Shown: in pieces, positions 50,519 through 58,556 of the stretch
Position numbering within the stretch: position 1 is the first letter of the stretch
How the letters are laid out: each line of letters starts with the position of its first letter
Assembly (NCBI RefSeq): GCF_035958815.1
Contig: NZ_CP108383.1
Coordinates: forward strand, 6,200,001-6,264,000
Length of the DNA: 64,000 nucleotides
Source: Nocardia sp. NBC_01327
GTDB lineage: Bacteria > Actinomycetota > Actinomycetes > Mycobacteriales > Mycobacteriaceae
Direction: 5' to 3'
The notes under the pieces: model-generated
The model's database searches: none
What the model saw: only the letters and a program-made list of their open reading frames with translations
What the model was told of the DNA's origin: nothing
Translations under genes and position numbers: made by a program

Positions 50519-51139
50519 TTACCGCGACCCGAGGACGCCGTCGACTGTACGGCGGATCTTCTCGACGGCGGTCGTATCGCCCAGGCGCAGGGCGGTGTTC
50601 GCGGAGCGGAGGATGGCGTCGAGTTGGAAGGCTACGAGATCGGTGTCCAGGTCGGTGATTTCGCCGGCGACGATGGCTTGGCGCAGTTCGTGGGAGAGGA
50701 CGTAGATCCATTCCTGCTGGTAGCTTGCCAGCGCGTCTTGTACCGGGCCTGGGCGACTGTCGAATTCGCTGAGGTTGGCGGCCTGGAAGCAGCCGCCGGC
50801 GAACAGGGGGGCTTCGGCGTAGTCGATCCAGCGGTCGATCAGTTCTCGAAGGCGTTGTGCGCCGTGGGGTTTCGATTGGGCGGGGCGGACGACGGCGTCG
50901 ATGAACATGCGGCGCGCATGGTCGACGGTGGCCAGCTGCAGTGTTTCCTTGGTGCGGAAGAGGGTTTGGATGCCGGCCTTGCTGAGCCCGACGTCCATGG
51001 CCAGCCGGCCGAAGCTGAGGCTTTCCAGGTTCTCCAGGGAGGCGATGTCCACGGCCCGGCCGAGCACGATCTGCCGGGTCCGGGCGCCGCGGAGCAGGCG
51101 CTTATCGGTGATCTCGGACGCGGACGCCGGATTGTCCAT
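50519..51139 (-). CDS. TetR-family regulator
   Basis: 206 residues. N-terminal helix-turn-helix with RGARTRQIVLGRAVDIASLENLESLSFGRLAMDVGLSKAGIQTLFRTKETLQLATVDHARRM; C-terminal ligand domain with GGCFQAANLSEFDSRPGPVQDAL, a TetR_C pattern. The Cys in GGCF may be a sensor residue. It follows the SGNH hydrolase by 23 nt in the same direction and may control it. Confidence 0.87.
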   Translation of the reverse strand: MDNPASASEITDKRLLRGARTRQIVLGRAVDIASLENLESLSFGRLAMDVGLSKAGIQTLFRTKETLQLATVDHARRMFIDAVVRPAQSKPHGAQRLRELIDRWIDYAEAPLFAGGCFQAANLSEFDSRPGPVQDALASYQQEWIYVLSHELRQAIVAGEITDLDTDLVAFQLDAILRSANTALRLGDTTAVEKIRRTVDGVLGSR

Positions 51140-51162
51140 ACGGTCGATCGTACTCCGGCGGA

Positions 51163-51837
51163 CTATGCCGACCCGAGAACGTAGGCCAGCTGTCGCACCA
51201 GCAATGTCGCTATCACCGCCTGGCCGGAGGTCGAGAAATGAATCCCGTCCGCGCTGAGCAGGTTCGGACGGTCGTTGAACGGGTGCTCCTCACAGTCGGC
51301 GATGACGCCGCCGTACTCCGACGCCAGCGTGCGGGTGATCTCGTTGAGCGCCCGCACCCGGTCCTCCCAATCCGGGAACACCGGAATGACGAAGGCGCGG
51401 CCGAGGGTGAAGGCGGCCAGCTGAGCGCCCGTTCCGGCCGCCAGTTCCCACATGCGGCGCAGCGTCTGTTCGATCTGCGCCCAGTCGGGTTCGCGGCGCA
51501 CGATGTCGTTCGCACCGCTGGGCACAATCAGCAGGTCCGGGCGGAATGCGAGGATCCGGGCGCTCTGCTCGTCCAGCGCCTGCCGCGTCGTGGCCCCGAT
51601 CCGGCCGGTATTGAGGTATGCGAGCTCCGGCCGCACCCGGGCCAGAATCTGCCGAATCCGTTCGGGCCAGCCGAGATTCAGATAGCCGGGGGTCGGATCG
51701 CCCGCGCCCACCGAGAGGCTGTCGCCGACGGAGGCGAAACGCCGCCACGGTGCGTCGTGAAGCAGGCCGGCGGCCGCCGAGGGCGCTAGGCAGTACGGGT
51801 CCGTCGCCTCGGTGAGCGGTTCCACCATCACAGTCAT
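51163..51837 (-). CDS. SGNH/GDSL hydrolase
   Basis: 224 residues. The four SGNH blocks are present: nucleophile Ser in GDSLSVGAGD, Gly in NTGRIGATTR, Asn in PSGANDI and catalytic Asp/His in SADGIHFSTSG. Cytosolic-looking, no signal peptide. Broad ester hydrolase activity; substrate unknown. It probably heads an operon with the TetR gene. An ATG 9 nt later (MVEPL) could be the start. Confidence 0.9.
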   Translation of the reverse strand: MTVMVEPLTEATDPYCLAPSAAAGLLHDAPWRRFASVGDSLSVGAGDPTPGYLNLGWPERIRQILARVRPELAYLNTGRIGATTRQALDEQSARILAFRPDLLIVPSGANDIVRREPDWAQIEQTLRRMWELAAGTGAQLAAFTLGRAFVIPVFPDWEDRVRALNEITRTLASEYGGVIADCEEHPFNDRPNLLSADGIHFSTSGQAVIATLLVRQLAYVLGSA

Positions 51838-51960
51838 GAATTAAGCATACGGTCGTACGTATCTATGAAACAAGAGGGCATCAATTGCCCCTCGACGTGA
51901 CCGCCATTACAGTTACGCTCCAGTAGGAACTCCAGCGTTCCCTGAAATACGGAGTCGCAC

Positions 51961-52881
51961 ATGCCAACACCCGCCACCGCCGTGTCGACCACCGCAGCCC
52001 CCGCGACCGTCGTCACCCGCACCTGCCTCGAACTCACCGCCGATGTCCTCGAACGACTGCTGGAGGTGCTCGCGGCCGTCGACTCCGCGGTGCTGGCCGA
52101 ACACCACACCGCCGTACACGCGGTCACCTCCGCACTGCTGGGCGGGCAGCCCGCCACGGCCCGGACGCGGTCGGCGGGCATCGAGATCGAGGAGTCGTAT
52201 TTTGTGCTGGCCCTGCGCATTCCACCGCGGCCGCGCGGCGCCACACCGGCCGTCGACGCGGCGGTGCTGGCTCGGCGCACCCTGCGGCGCCTGCAATCGG
52301 GGCTGGCCGTGCGCAGCGCGGGACGGGCGCTGCCGCTGTTGAGCGTCGAGGGCGGCACCGTGCTGTTGCCCGAATCCTGCACCGACCCGGCGACTCTCGA
52401 CGATCTCATCGCCGGACTGTCCGCTGCGGCAGCGGTTCCCCTCACGGCGACCGTCATGCACGCTGCGACACAGGCGATTCCGGCGGCGGCGGATCAGGCG
52501 CACGAACTGCTGGATATGGTGCACCGCCTGCAGTGCGAACCGGGTCTGTACCGGTTCGACGAGCTGGCCATGGAATATCAGCTGACCCGGCCGGGTCCGG
52601 GCCGCGAATACCTCGGGGCGCTACTGGATCCGCTCGACGAGTACCCGGAGCTGCTCGAGACCCTGCGCCGGCACCTCGGCAACGACCTGAACCGCCGCCG
52701 CACCGCGCGCGGGCTCGGCGTGCACACCAATACCATCGACTACCGGCTCAAGCGCATCGGTCAGCTCACCGGTTTCGATCCCGCCCAATCGGCGGGGCTG
52801 TGGTACCTGCGCTCCGCGCTGGTGGCCCGCACCTATCGAAATGCGGAGCAGCACAGGTACTTCGAGCAAACACTCACCTAG
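51961..52881 (+). CDS. CdaR/PucR-type helix-turn-helix regulator
   Basis: 306 residues. The C-terminal end has the PucR/CdaR HTH: YPELLETLRRHLGNDLNRRRTARGLGVHTNTIDYRLKRIGQLTGFDPAQ. The middle segment (residues 120-220) resembles the GGDEF-like effector region of the family. The N-terminal 20 residues are Ala/Thr-rich. Its regulated gene is unknown; the convergent lipase at 52890 is 8 nt away and unrelated in direction. Confidence 0.83.
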   Translation: MPTPATAVSTTAAPATVVTRTCLELTADVLERLLEVLAAVDSAVLAEHHTAVHAVTSALLGGQPATARTRSAGIEIEESYFVLALRIPPRPRGATPAVDAAVLARRTLRRLQSGLAVRSAGRALPLLSVEGGTVLLPESCTDPATLDDLIAGLSAAAAVPLTATVMHAATQAIPAAADQAHELLDMVHRLQCEPGLYRFDELAMEYQLTRPGPGREYLGALLDPLDEYPELLETLRRHLGNDLNRRRTARGLGVHTNTIDYRLKRIGQLTGFDPAQSAGLWYLRSALVARTYRNAEQHRYFEQTLT

Positions 52882-52889
52882 CGACTACC

Positions 52890-54188
52890 TCATACCGCGA
52901 TCCGGCGCCGCACTTCGCGGCTGCCGGCACGGCCCAGCACCGGGCGGCCGCACAGCATCCGCAGCAGCAACGCCAGGAACGGCACATGCTGTGAACGCGA
53001 CCGCCGTGACAGCGCCACCGACCACACCGTCTCGCGCCCAGGCAGACCCAGCGGCTGATCCTCGAATCGATCGGCAAGCCAGTCGATCATGGTGGGCGCG
53101 CCCAAAAACTGCAGTGGCAGATGCATACTGAGCCGATCCCGCAGATATCCGACGTGCGCCCCGCGCCGCAGATACCGGCCGACGTGCGCATCGATATCGG
53201 CCACCGCGATCACCTCGTCATGCACCGCCTGCAGCACCAGCATGGGCATGGCGGGAGCCTGTGCGCCGGGCCGGATGTCGTCGAGCACGATACGGAGCTC
53301 GGGATGGTCCAGCATGGCCGCGAGCCCTTCGCGCGCATGGCGATCGGCATCGCGTCCGGCGAAGCGGGCCAGCAGCGGGAGCGTCGGGGTGCGCTCGGCG
53401 GTATCCAGCAGTGCCAGATACGCGGCCGAGAGATGATCGCTCAGCACCGCACGCAGTTGCGGATACGCCCGCCGCAGTCCGGCGGTGAACACCATGGCGA
53501 AGCCCGCGTACGGCGAGGCGTTCAAACGCACGAAGGCCGCGGCCGGATCACCGACCGGCGATCCCGCCACCGCGCCGACGATATCGAGTTCGGGCGCGTA
53601 CTCGGAGGCCAGCTCCGCCGCCCAGGCGGTCGCCAGACCGCCACCGGAGTAGCCCCACAACCCGATTCGAGTATCGGCGGCCAAACCCAGGGCCGGGAAT
53701 CGCAGTGCGGCGCGCGCCGCGTCCAAGGCCCGATAGCCGGGTTCGCGGGCCGCGCCGAAATGCCCACCGAGCCCCTCGTGATCGGGCACCGAGACCGCCC
53801 AGCCGCGGGTCAGCGCACTGGCGATGAGCGGCAATTCCAGCTGCGGTATGGATCCGAGCGCGCGAGCGCCGTGCCGTAATGCGTAGGAGGGGAAGCACAT
53901 CGGCGCGACGGCGTCGATCGCGCACTGGAACGACAGCAGCGGCCGCCGCTCGGCCGGATCGGCGCCCCACGGCAGCAGCACCGTGGTGACCGCCGCCTCC
54001 GGAGCGCCGCGCAGATCGGTGGTGCGATAGAGCAGTTGCCACGCCTCGATCTGCTGCGGCACCAGCCCGAACAGCCCCAGCCTGACCTGCCGCGAGCGCA
54101 GAATCGTGCCCGGTGCGAGGCGGCCGAGCGGCACCGGTGAGTGGTAGAACGGGTCGTCGCCCGGCAGTTGCGGCTCAGAGATGCCCAT
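52890..54188 (-). CDS. Secretory-lipase-type (PF03583) alpha/beta hydrolase
   Basis: 432 residues. LIP-family order: PVSVPDHEGLGG-like oxyanion region (VSVPDHEGLGGHFG), nucleophile Ser in LWGYSGGGLATAWAAEL, and Asp in VLQAVHDEVIAVADIDAH; His follows near MHLPLQF. Typical members hydrolyse triacylglycerols outside the cell, but no signal peptide is evident here (MGISEPQLPG...), so it may act inside. It overlaps the lipase gene ahead of it by 14 bp and is probably in one operon. Confidence 0.8.
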   Translation of the reverse strand: MGISEPQLPGDDPFYHSPVPLGRLAPGTILRSRQVRLGLFGLVPQQIEAWQLLYRTTDLRGAPEAAVTTVLLPWGADPAERRPLLSFQCAIDAVAPMCFPSYALRHGARALGSIPQLELPLIASALTRGWAVSVPDHEGLGGHFGAAREPGYRALDAARAALRFPALGLAADTRIGLWGYSGGGLATAWAAELASEYAPELDIVGAVAGSPVGDPAAAFVRLNASPYAGFAMVFTAGLRRAYPQLRAVLSDHLSAAYLALLDTAERTPTLPLLARFAGRDADRHAREGLAAMLDHPELRIVLDDIRPGAQAPAMPMLVLQAVHDEVIAVADIDAHVGRYLRRGAHVGYLRDRLSMHLPLQFLGAPTMIDWLADRFEDQPLGLPGRETVWSVALSRRSRSQHVPFLALLLRMLCGRPVLGRAGSREVRRRIAV

Positions 54189-55206
54189 CACCACCGATCA
54201 TCCAGGGGTTGAAGGCGCATTCGAGGTCCGGATGCGCGGCGGGATCCAAGGCGCGCAAGGCAATCGAGGCGGCGCGCGGCGAGTACATGATCGTCAGGTG
54301 GTCGGACAGATCCTGCGCACAGTCCTGCTGCAGCGTGATGTTGTCCACCGTGGCGCCGGGCCCCTGCTGCAGGAAGGTCCACTGGTACGGATTGGACACC
54401 TCATCGTGCTCGGTGCCGATGGCGGTGTAGTCGACGCCGGGCACGGTATCGCCGTCGGCATCGAGTTTGGTGTAGAACGGCGAGCCCACCGTCTGTTCGA
54501 TATTCGACTGCCCGAGAATCGGTTCGTAGAAGCCGAGAATATTCACACCCATATTGGTGATCCAGCGCCCCAGGGTGGCGATGCCCATCAGCGAGGTGCC
54601 GTGGCTGGTCGCCCCGAGCGAGATCACCTTCCGCACCTTTCCCTGTCCGCCGTCGAATTTCAGGTACTGGCTGGTCACCGGCCCGCCCTGGGAGTGCGCC
54701 ACCACATCGACGGCGGGCGCACCCGTGGCGGCCAGCACCCGGTCCACGAAACCGGCTACCTGCCGCGCCGAATCCTCCAGCGGCCCTACACCGTAGCGGC
54801 CCGGCAGGATCGGCCCGAGTCCACCACCCTCGAGCAGGCCCTCGCGTCCGTAGTTGAAGGCGAAGACGCAGAATCCGGCGCGGGCGATGCGCGGTGACAG
54901 ATAGGCGAAGCTGTCGTAGGCGTTGAGCCAGGTGCCGTGCAGCAACACCACCGGGCGCGGGTGTTCGGCGCTGGGCTTGCAGGTCCAATCGTTCGCTCCG
55001 GGCGGCGCGGCATCCGGATGGGTCAATCCGTAGGCGAAGGCCGCCAGCGGCGCGGACAATTCGGGACCCGCGCCGACGGTGTCCGATGCCGTACTCGGCG
55101 AGAGCACCTCGGGCGCGGAATTCGCCACACCACCGGACAGCGCCATCCCCATCGCGGTGACTCCGGCACACACAGCGCCACCGAGCGCTCGCATTTTCGG
55201 TCTCAT
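54175..55206 (-). CDS. Secreted lipase/esterase, alpha/beta hydrolase
   Basis: 343 residues with a signal peptide (RALGGAVCAGVTAMGMALSGGVANS). Lipase class 2-like: oxyanion VVLLHGTWLNAYDSFAYLS, nucleophile Ser in VVAHSQGGPVTSQYL, Asp in TEHDEVSNPYQ and His in LSDHLTIMYSPRA. Three or more Cys suggest disulfides. It acts on extracellular lipid esters. The ATG at 55206 has GGGAGAGG 5 nt upstream. Paired with the PF03583 lipase at 52890-54188. Confidence 0.87.
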   Translation of the reverse strand: MRPKMRALGGAVCAGVTAMGMALSGGVANSAPEVLSPSTASDTVGAGPELSAPLAAFAYGLTHPDAAPPGANDWTCKPSAEHPRPVVLLHGTWLNAYDSFAYLSPRIARAGFCVFAFNYGREGLLEGGGLGPILPGRYGVGPLEDSARQVAGFVDRVLAATGAPAVDVVAHSQGGPVTSQYLKFDGGQGKVRKVISLGATSHGTSLMGIATLGRWITNMGVNILGFYEPILGQSNIEQTVGSPFYTKLDADGDTVPGVDYTAIGTEHDEVSNPYQWTFLQQGPGATVDNITLQQDCAQDLSDHLTIMYSPRAASIALRALDPAAHPDLECAFNPWMIGGDGHL

Positions 55207-55290
55207 CGAACCTCTCCCACTACATCGAATTCGCTTGCGACAGTAGGGGTGTGGTGTGACCTGGAACACTGACCCTGTGGCAGGTGACAA

Positions 55291-55315
55291 GGCGGCCCGC
55301 CATGAGCGGGCCGCC
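55291..55315 (-). terminator. Hairpin after infA paralogue
   Basis: GGCGGCCCGC, a 5-nt loop, then its exact complement; a perfect 10-bp stem 22 nt after the stop of the minus-strand infA paralogue. No U-tract. Confidence 0.65.
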
Positions 55316-55336
55316 GATTGTGGTGCGGGACAGCTA

Positions 55337-55582
55337 CTACGTCCGGTACCGGAACAGGATCCGGCCGCGGGTGAGGTCGTAGGGGCTCAGCTCCACGAGC
55401 ACCCGGTCCTGGAGCGTGATCTTGATGTAGTTCTTCCGAATCTTGCCGCTGATGTGCGCGAGCACCTGGTGACCGTTCGGAAGCTCCACCAGGAAGGTGG
55501 CATTGCGCAGACATTCGACGACGATGCCGTCGATTTCGATGCCCCCGCCCTTTTTGGCCGAGGTGGAATTAGCAGATTTCAT
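55337..55582 (-). CDS. infA: Translation initiation factor IF-1 paralogue
   Basis: 81 residues. S1/OB fold with IEIDGIVVECLRNATFLVELPNGHQVLAHISGKIRKNYIKI and the family end VELSPYDLTRGRILFRYRT. Standard IF-1 is 73 residues; this one has an N-terminal tail MKSANSTSAKKGGG and replaces several conserved positions (CLRN for PLPN, KNYIKI). IF-1 sits in the ribosomal A site during initiation. It is not beside rpmJ or rpsM, so it is a second copy, perhaps used under special conditions. AAAGGCGAC precedes the ATG. Confidence 0.9.
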   Translation of the reverse strand: MKSANSTSAKKGGGIEIDGIVVECLRNATFLVELPNGHQVLAHISGKIRKNYIKITLQDRVLVELSPYDLTRGRILFRYRT

Positions 55583-55631
55583 GGTGTCGCCTTTCGAGAT
55601 TGCCTTGTCTCGCAGGCGCTCCCGGCGACAG

Positions 55632-55691
55632 CTACAGCGTTCGCGCAACCATGACGACGAGGGGGAGCACCCACACGGGTACAGCGTTCAT
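55632..55691 (-). CDS. 19-codon leader-like reading frame before infA paralogue
   Basis: MNAVPVWVLPLVVMVARTL, preceded by AAGGAGGTGAGACCC, an almost ideal ribosome site with 7-nt spacing. It is the only strong ribosome site before the infA paralogue, 49 nt upstream of that gene. The product is short and hydrophobic. It could be a regulatory leader peptide for infA or a tiny membrane peptide. Confidence 0.5.
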   Translation of the reverse strand: MNAVPVWVLPLVVMVARTL

Positions 55692-55764
55692 GGGTCTCAC
55701 CTCCTTGCGTGATGTCACGGTGCGCCGGACGTTATCAGCCTCATCCGGTCCTGGCCACCCATTT

Positions 55765-56427
55765 TCACGCGGGCGGGCGGGAGATGGCGATGGCGGTGCG
55801 GGTGAACAGGGAGGCAAGTTCGGGCAGGTGCGAGGCATCGCGCTCGTTCAGGCAGGACCGCACCCGATCGTCGATGCCGCCGAGCAACATATCGATCAGT
55901 TCCGGATCCGGCTCCGCGGCGAGTTCGCCGTCGCGCACGCCGATGCGCACCACGGCCATGATGTATTCGGCGAAACGGCGGTGCACCCGGGCCCGATGCG
56001 CCACCAGGCCCGGGCCGGCGGCCATGGTCTCCACATACAGCGCGCGAGCGGCGGCCGGCTTGTCGGCCAGGACCCGCAGATAGATCTCGAACGAAAGCCG
56101 CACGCGGTCGGGGAAACTCACGCCGACCATTCCGGTGACGGTGTCCTGCAATTGGTCCAGGGCCTTACCCACCGCGAGATCGTAAGCGGCGGCAAAACAT
56201 TCGTCCTTGCCGCCGAAGACGGCGTAGAACGTCCGCCGCGCCACCTGCGCCCGGCTCACGATGTCGGCGACCGTCGTGGCCCCGTACCCCAGCTCCCCCA
56301 CCGCCTCCAGCACGGCGGTGCACAATCGCTGATACTGCGAGGACTCAACCTGTTCACGGCTGAGCCCGTGCCGCCCGCGCGGCAGTGGTCCCGCGGCCCC
56401 CGCACCCTCCACACTCACCTCGCCCAC
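55765..56427 (-). CDS. TetR-family regulator
   Basis: 220 residues. HTH region QRLCTAVLEAVGELGYGATTVADIVSRAQVARRTFYAVFGGKDECFAAAYD and a C-terminal ligand domain with YVETMAAGPGLVAHRARVHRRFAEY. GTG start at 56427. It follows the AAA ATPase gene by 31 nt in the same direction. Target unknown. Confidence 0.88.
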   Translation of the reverse strand: MGEVSVEGAGAAGPLPRGRHGLSREQVESSQYQRLCTAVLEAVGELGYGATTVADIVSRAQVARRTFYAVFGGKDECFAAAYDLAVGKALDQLQDTVTGMVGVSFPDRVRLSFEIYLRVLADKPAAARALYVETMAAGPGLVAHRARVHRRFAEYIMAVVRIGVRDGELAAEPDPELIDMLLGGIDDRVRSCLNERDASHLPELASLFTRTAIAISRPPA

Positions 56428-56458
56428 ACTATGGCCTTCCGCCGATCGCCGATGCCCG

Positions 56459-57586
56459 CTATCGCTTGGGCCAGTGCCACGGTGGTTCCTCCAGGGGTCG
56501 CAGCCCGTAGACGGTGGTCGCGCCGTCCTCCTTGACCAGCTCGATGGTATGCAGGTCCGGGGCGTGCGCGGCCAGTACGTTGCGCAATTGCCGCGCGTGG
56601 GTCACCACGATCACCTGGGTGTCCTCGGCGACCTTGGCGATGAGTTCGCCGAGGGGGCCGAGCAATTCCGGGTGCAGGCTGGTCTCGGGCTCGTTCAGCA
56701 CCAGCAGTTCCGGCGGGCGCGGGGACAGCAGTGCCGCGACCAGCAGCAGATAGCGCAGGGTGCCGTCGGAGAGTTCCCCGGAGCCGAGCGGGCGGTGCAG
56801 TCCGGGCTGGTGCAGCAGTAGTTCGAAACGCCCGTCCCGACCGGCAATCTCGATCTCACTGCCCGGAAAGGCATGGTCCACCGCCTGATTCAGGCCCTCG
56901 GCATCACCGATCTCGCGAATCGTCTGCAATGCGGCCGCGCCGTCGGAGCCGTCGTGCGCGAGCACCATGGTCCGGGTCCCGATCTGCAATGTGCGGCCGG
57001 GAGCGTCCGCATCGGTACGCAGGTGGTCGTAGAAGCGCCACCCTCTGATGCGTTCGCGCAGCACCAGCAAATCCGGCGCATGCTGCGGGTCGGCCAATTC
57101 GGCGAGCATGCTGTCGAACGGTTTCAGCGCGTGCGGGACCATCTGCCAGCCGCCCCTGTCCGCCCGAAGTCGCACCACCGGCCCACCGCGCTCGGCCAGC
57201 ATGGTCGCGGGGCGCAGCACCGGTCCGGCCCACACCGCCTCCGCCTTGATCTCCGGATCCCGGTTGAACATCGAATACCTGTCCGGCACCGGCACACCCA
57301 GATCCGCCGCATAACCGAAGTCGTCGCCCGCGAACCCGAGCCGCAGTGCCAGCGGTTCCCCGCGCGCGGTCCGCCCGGGCCCCGCCCAGAGCGTCGAATC
57401 GAGCCCGCCCTCCCGCGCCAGCCCGGCCACCGCGCCATTGCGGGAGAAATCAGCCAGCAGCCGCAGCACCCGATAGAGACTCGACTTGCCACTGCCATTG
57501 GCCCCGGTGACCACGTTCAACTGCCCGAGCGGCGCCACCAACCGCCGCAGCGACCGATAGTTCTCGACGGCGAGCGTGGTCAACAT
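56459..57586 (-). CDS. AAA/OLD-like ATPase (RecF/SMC-type)
   Basis: 375 residues. Walker A GANGSGKSS near residue 31 behind the typical NYRSLRRLVAPLGQLNVVTG; signature-like LSDGTLRYLLLVAALL; Walker B LLVLNEPETSLHPELL; His switch VIVVTHARQL. Members of AAA_21/OLD appear in DNA repair and in phage defence when paired with a nuclease such as a Toprim or GajB helicase. No such partner adjoins it, and it has no Toprim domain. Cytosolic ATPase of unknown use. Confidence 0.86.
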   Translation of the reverse strand: MLTTLAVENYRSLRRLVAPLGQLNVVTGANGSGKSSLYRVLRLLADFSRNGAVAGLAREGGLDSTLWAGPGRTARGEPLALRLGFAGDDFGYAADLGVPVPDRYSMFNRDPEIKAEAVWAGPVLRPATMLAERGGPVVRLRADRGGWQMVPHALKPFDSMLAELADPQHAPDLLVLRERIRGWRFYDHLRTDADAPGRTLQIGTRTMVLAHDGSDGAAALQTIREIGDAEGLNQAVDHAFPGSEIEIAGRDGRFELLLHQPGLHRPLGSGELSDGTLRYLLLVAALLSPRPPELLVLNEPETSLHPELLGPLGELIAKVAEDTQVIVVTHARQLRNVLAAHAPDLHTIELVKEDGATTVYGLRPLEEPPWHWPKR

Positions 57587-57702
57587 GCCACCACCCTATT
57601 GATGGCAGCAGACACCCTCCAGCAATCGGACCGCCGCAATGAGCCAGGTCACCCCCCAGGTCCTGCCGGCCGGCTCCCGGGTCGTGTGGTGATCCGGTCA
57701 CG

Positions 57703-57861
57703 ATGCCGACCACAGTGACCCTCGTCAGAGCCGAGCAGCGCTCCGCCCGCACCGACAACCGTTCACAGCCTTGGCTGTGCCGCCCCTGCGACTTCGCCGC
57801 CTGCGGACGAAACGAGGGCAACTGCCCCGTCAATAACGCGGTGACGGCCGGCGACGATTAG
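57703..57861 (+). CDS. Small Cys-rich protein, unknown
   Basis: 52 codons ending with a possible metal motif: WLCRPCDFAACGRNEGNCPV, with four Cys in CxxC-x5-C-x6-C spacing. No convincing ribosome site. It may be an independent small zinc-binding peptide or the tail of a larger decayed protein; the pattern is similar to Cys-rich tails I cannot place with certainty. Confidence 0.4.
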   Translation: MPTTVTLVRAEQRSARTDNRSQPWLCRPCDFAACGRNEGNCPVNNAVTAGDD

Positions 57862-57883
57862 GCGGCCGGACGGTGGGCGACGA

Positions 57884-58210
57884 CTAGGCGGCCGGACGGT
57901 GGGCGACGGTGGCCAGGACGCGCAGGGCGTCGGCGAGGTTGACGACCATGCCGGACCCCTCGGCGGCCAGGCCCATCTCCATGTACTGGCGGATGAGTTC
58001 GGACTGCGTAATGCCCTTGGCCTCGGCGGTGGCCTTCAATCGCTCGTCGAGGTCGACCGACCACTTGACCGACCGCTTCACCGGGATGCCGTCCCCCGGC
58101 TTATCGGCCGGGCCCGGTAGTCCCGCGGGCGCGGGCGCGTCCTGATCGAATGTCATGCCTTCGGCCCATGCCGCGAATTCGGAAGCGGTGCCGGGGATTT
58201 CACTGGTCAT
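57884..58210 (-). CDS. Ribbon-helix-helix-like antitoxin candidate
   Basis: 108 residues. Region 52-90 reads KRSVKWSVDLDERLKATAEAKGITQSELIRQYMEMGL, a ribbon-helix-helix-like DNA-binding unit. The N-terminal 50 residues are acidic and Pro/Gly-rich, suggesting disorder until bound. GGGAGG is 7 nt before the ATG, which overlaps the upstream stop as ATGA. Pairing with a small gene just upstream and an inverted-repeat operator fit a toxin-antitoxin module, with this as antitoxin. No experimental relative recalled. Confidence 0.6.
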   Translation of the reverse strand: MTSEIPGTASEFAAWAEGMTFDQDAPAPAGLPGPADKPGDGIPVKRSVKWSVDLDERLKATAEAKGITQSELIRQYMEMGLAAEGSGMVVNLADALRVLATVAHRPAA

Positions 58211-58509
58211 TGTTCGTCCTCCCATTCCGTGAAGGTCTTCAGCTGCGGCGGCGTCATATCGGTGATGCCGATGATCTGATGGTCGGTCAGGGCCGATGCT
58301 TCGTCGTCGTCAGCCGGTAGGCGCCGTGTCCACACGATGACCGCACGCCCGGCGCGGGTGCGGCCCCAGAACGTCAGGGCGGTGACGTCGTGCCCGCCGG
58401 CGGGAACAACCTTCCTGCGCCGGCCGTACACGACGTCGTCGATATCGGCTGGAGACAATCCCAACTCGGCGGCCATTCGCAATGCTCGATGCAACCAGTA
58501 GTAACCCAT
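58207..58509 (-). CDS. BrnT-like toxin candidate
   Basis: 100 residues. The core GLSPADIDDVVYGRRRKVVPAGGHDVTALTFWGRTRAGRAVIVWTRRL has the BrnT/RelE-like pattern of a basic strand after a short helix (GRTRAGRAVIVWTR resembles GRTRSGRLLVV). Such toxins cut ribosome-bound mRNA or inhibit translation. It is co-translated with the antitoxin candidate (ATGA). A weak similarity only; the family is inferred and activity unproved. Confidence 0.5.
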   Translation of the reverse strand: MGYYWLHRALRMAAELGLSPADIDDVVYGRRRKVVPAGGHDVTALTFWGRTRAGRAVIVWTRRLPADDDEASALTDHQIIGITDMTPPQLKTFTEWEDEQ

Positions 58510-58521
58510 GTCCTGCCCTAT

Positions 58522-58541
58522 GGTACCTCGCGTGAGGTACC
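58522..58541. promoter_or_regulatory. Palindromic operator of the TA-like pair
   Basis: GGTACCTCGCGTGAGGTACC: two perfect 8-bp arms around 4 nt, 13-32 nt before the toxin-candidate start. This is the expected autoregulatory site for a ribbon-helix-helix antitoxin. Confidence 0.65.
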
Positions 58542-58556
58542 GGAGGCCATGGCAGC

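Noticed and set aside
56459..57586. Phage-defence system built on the OLD-like ATPase
   Set aside because: No nuclease, helicase, Toprim domain or other defence gene adjoins it; the neighbours are TetR and a TA-like pair.
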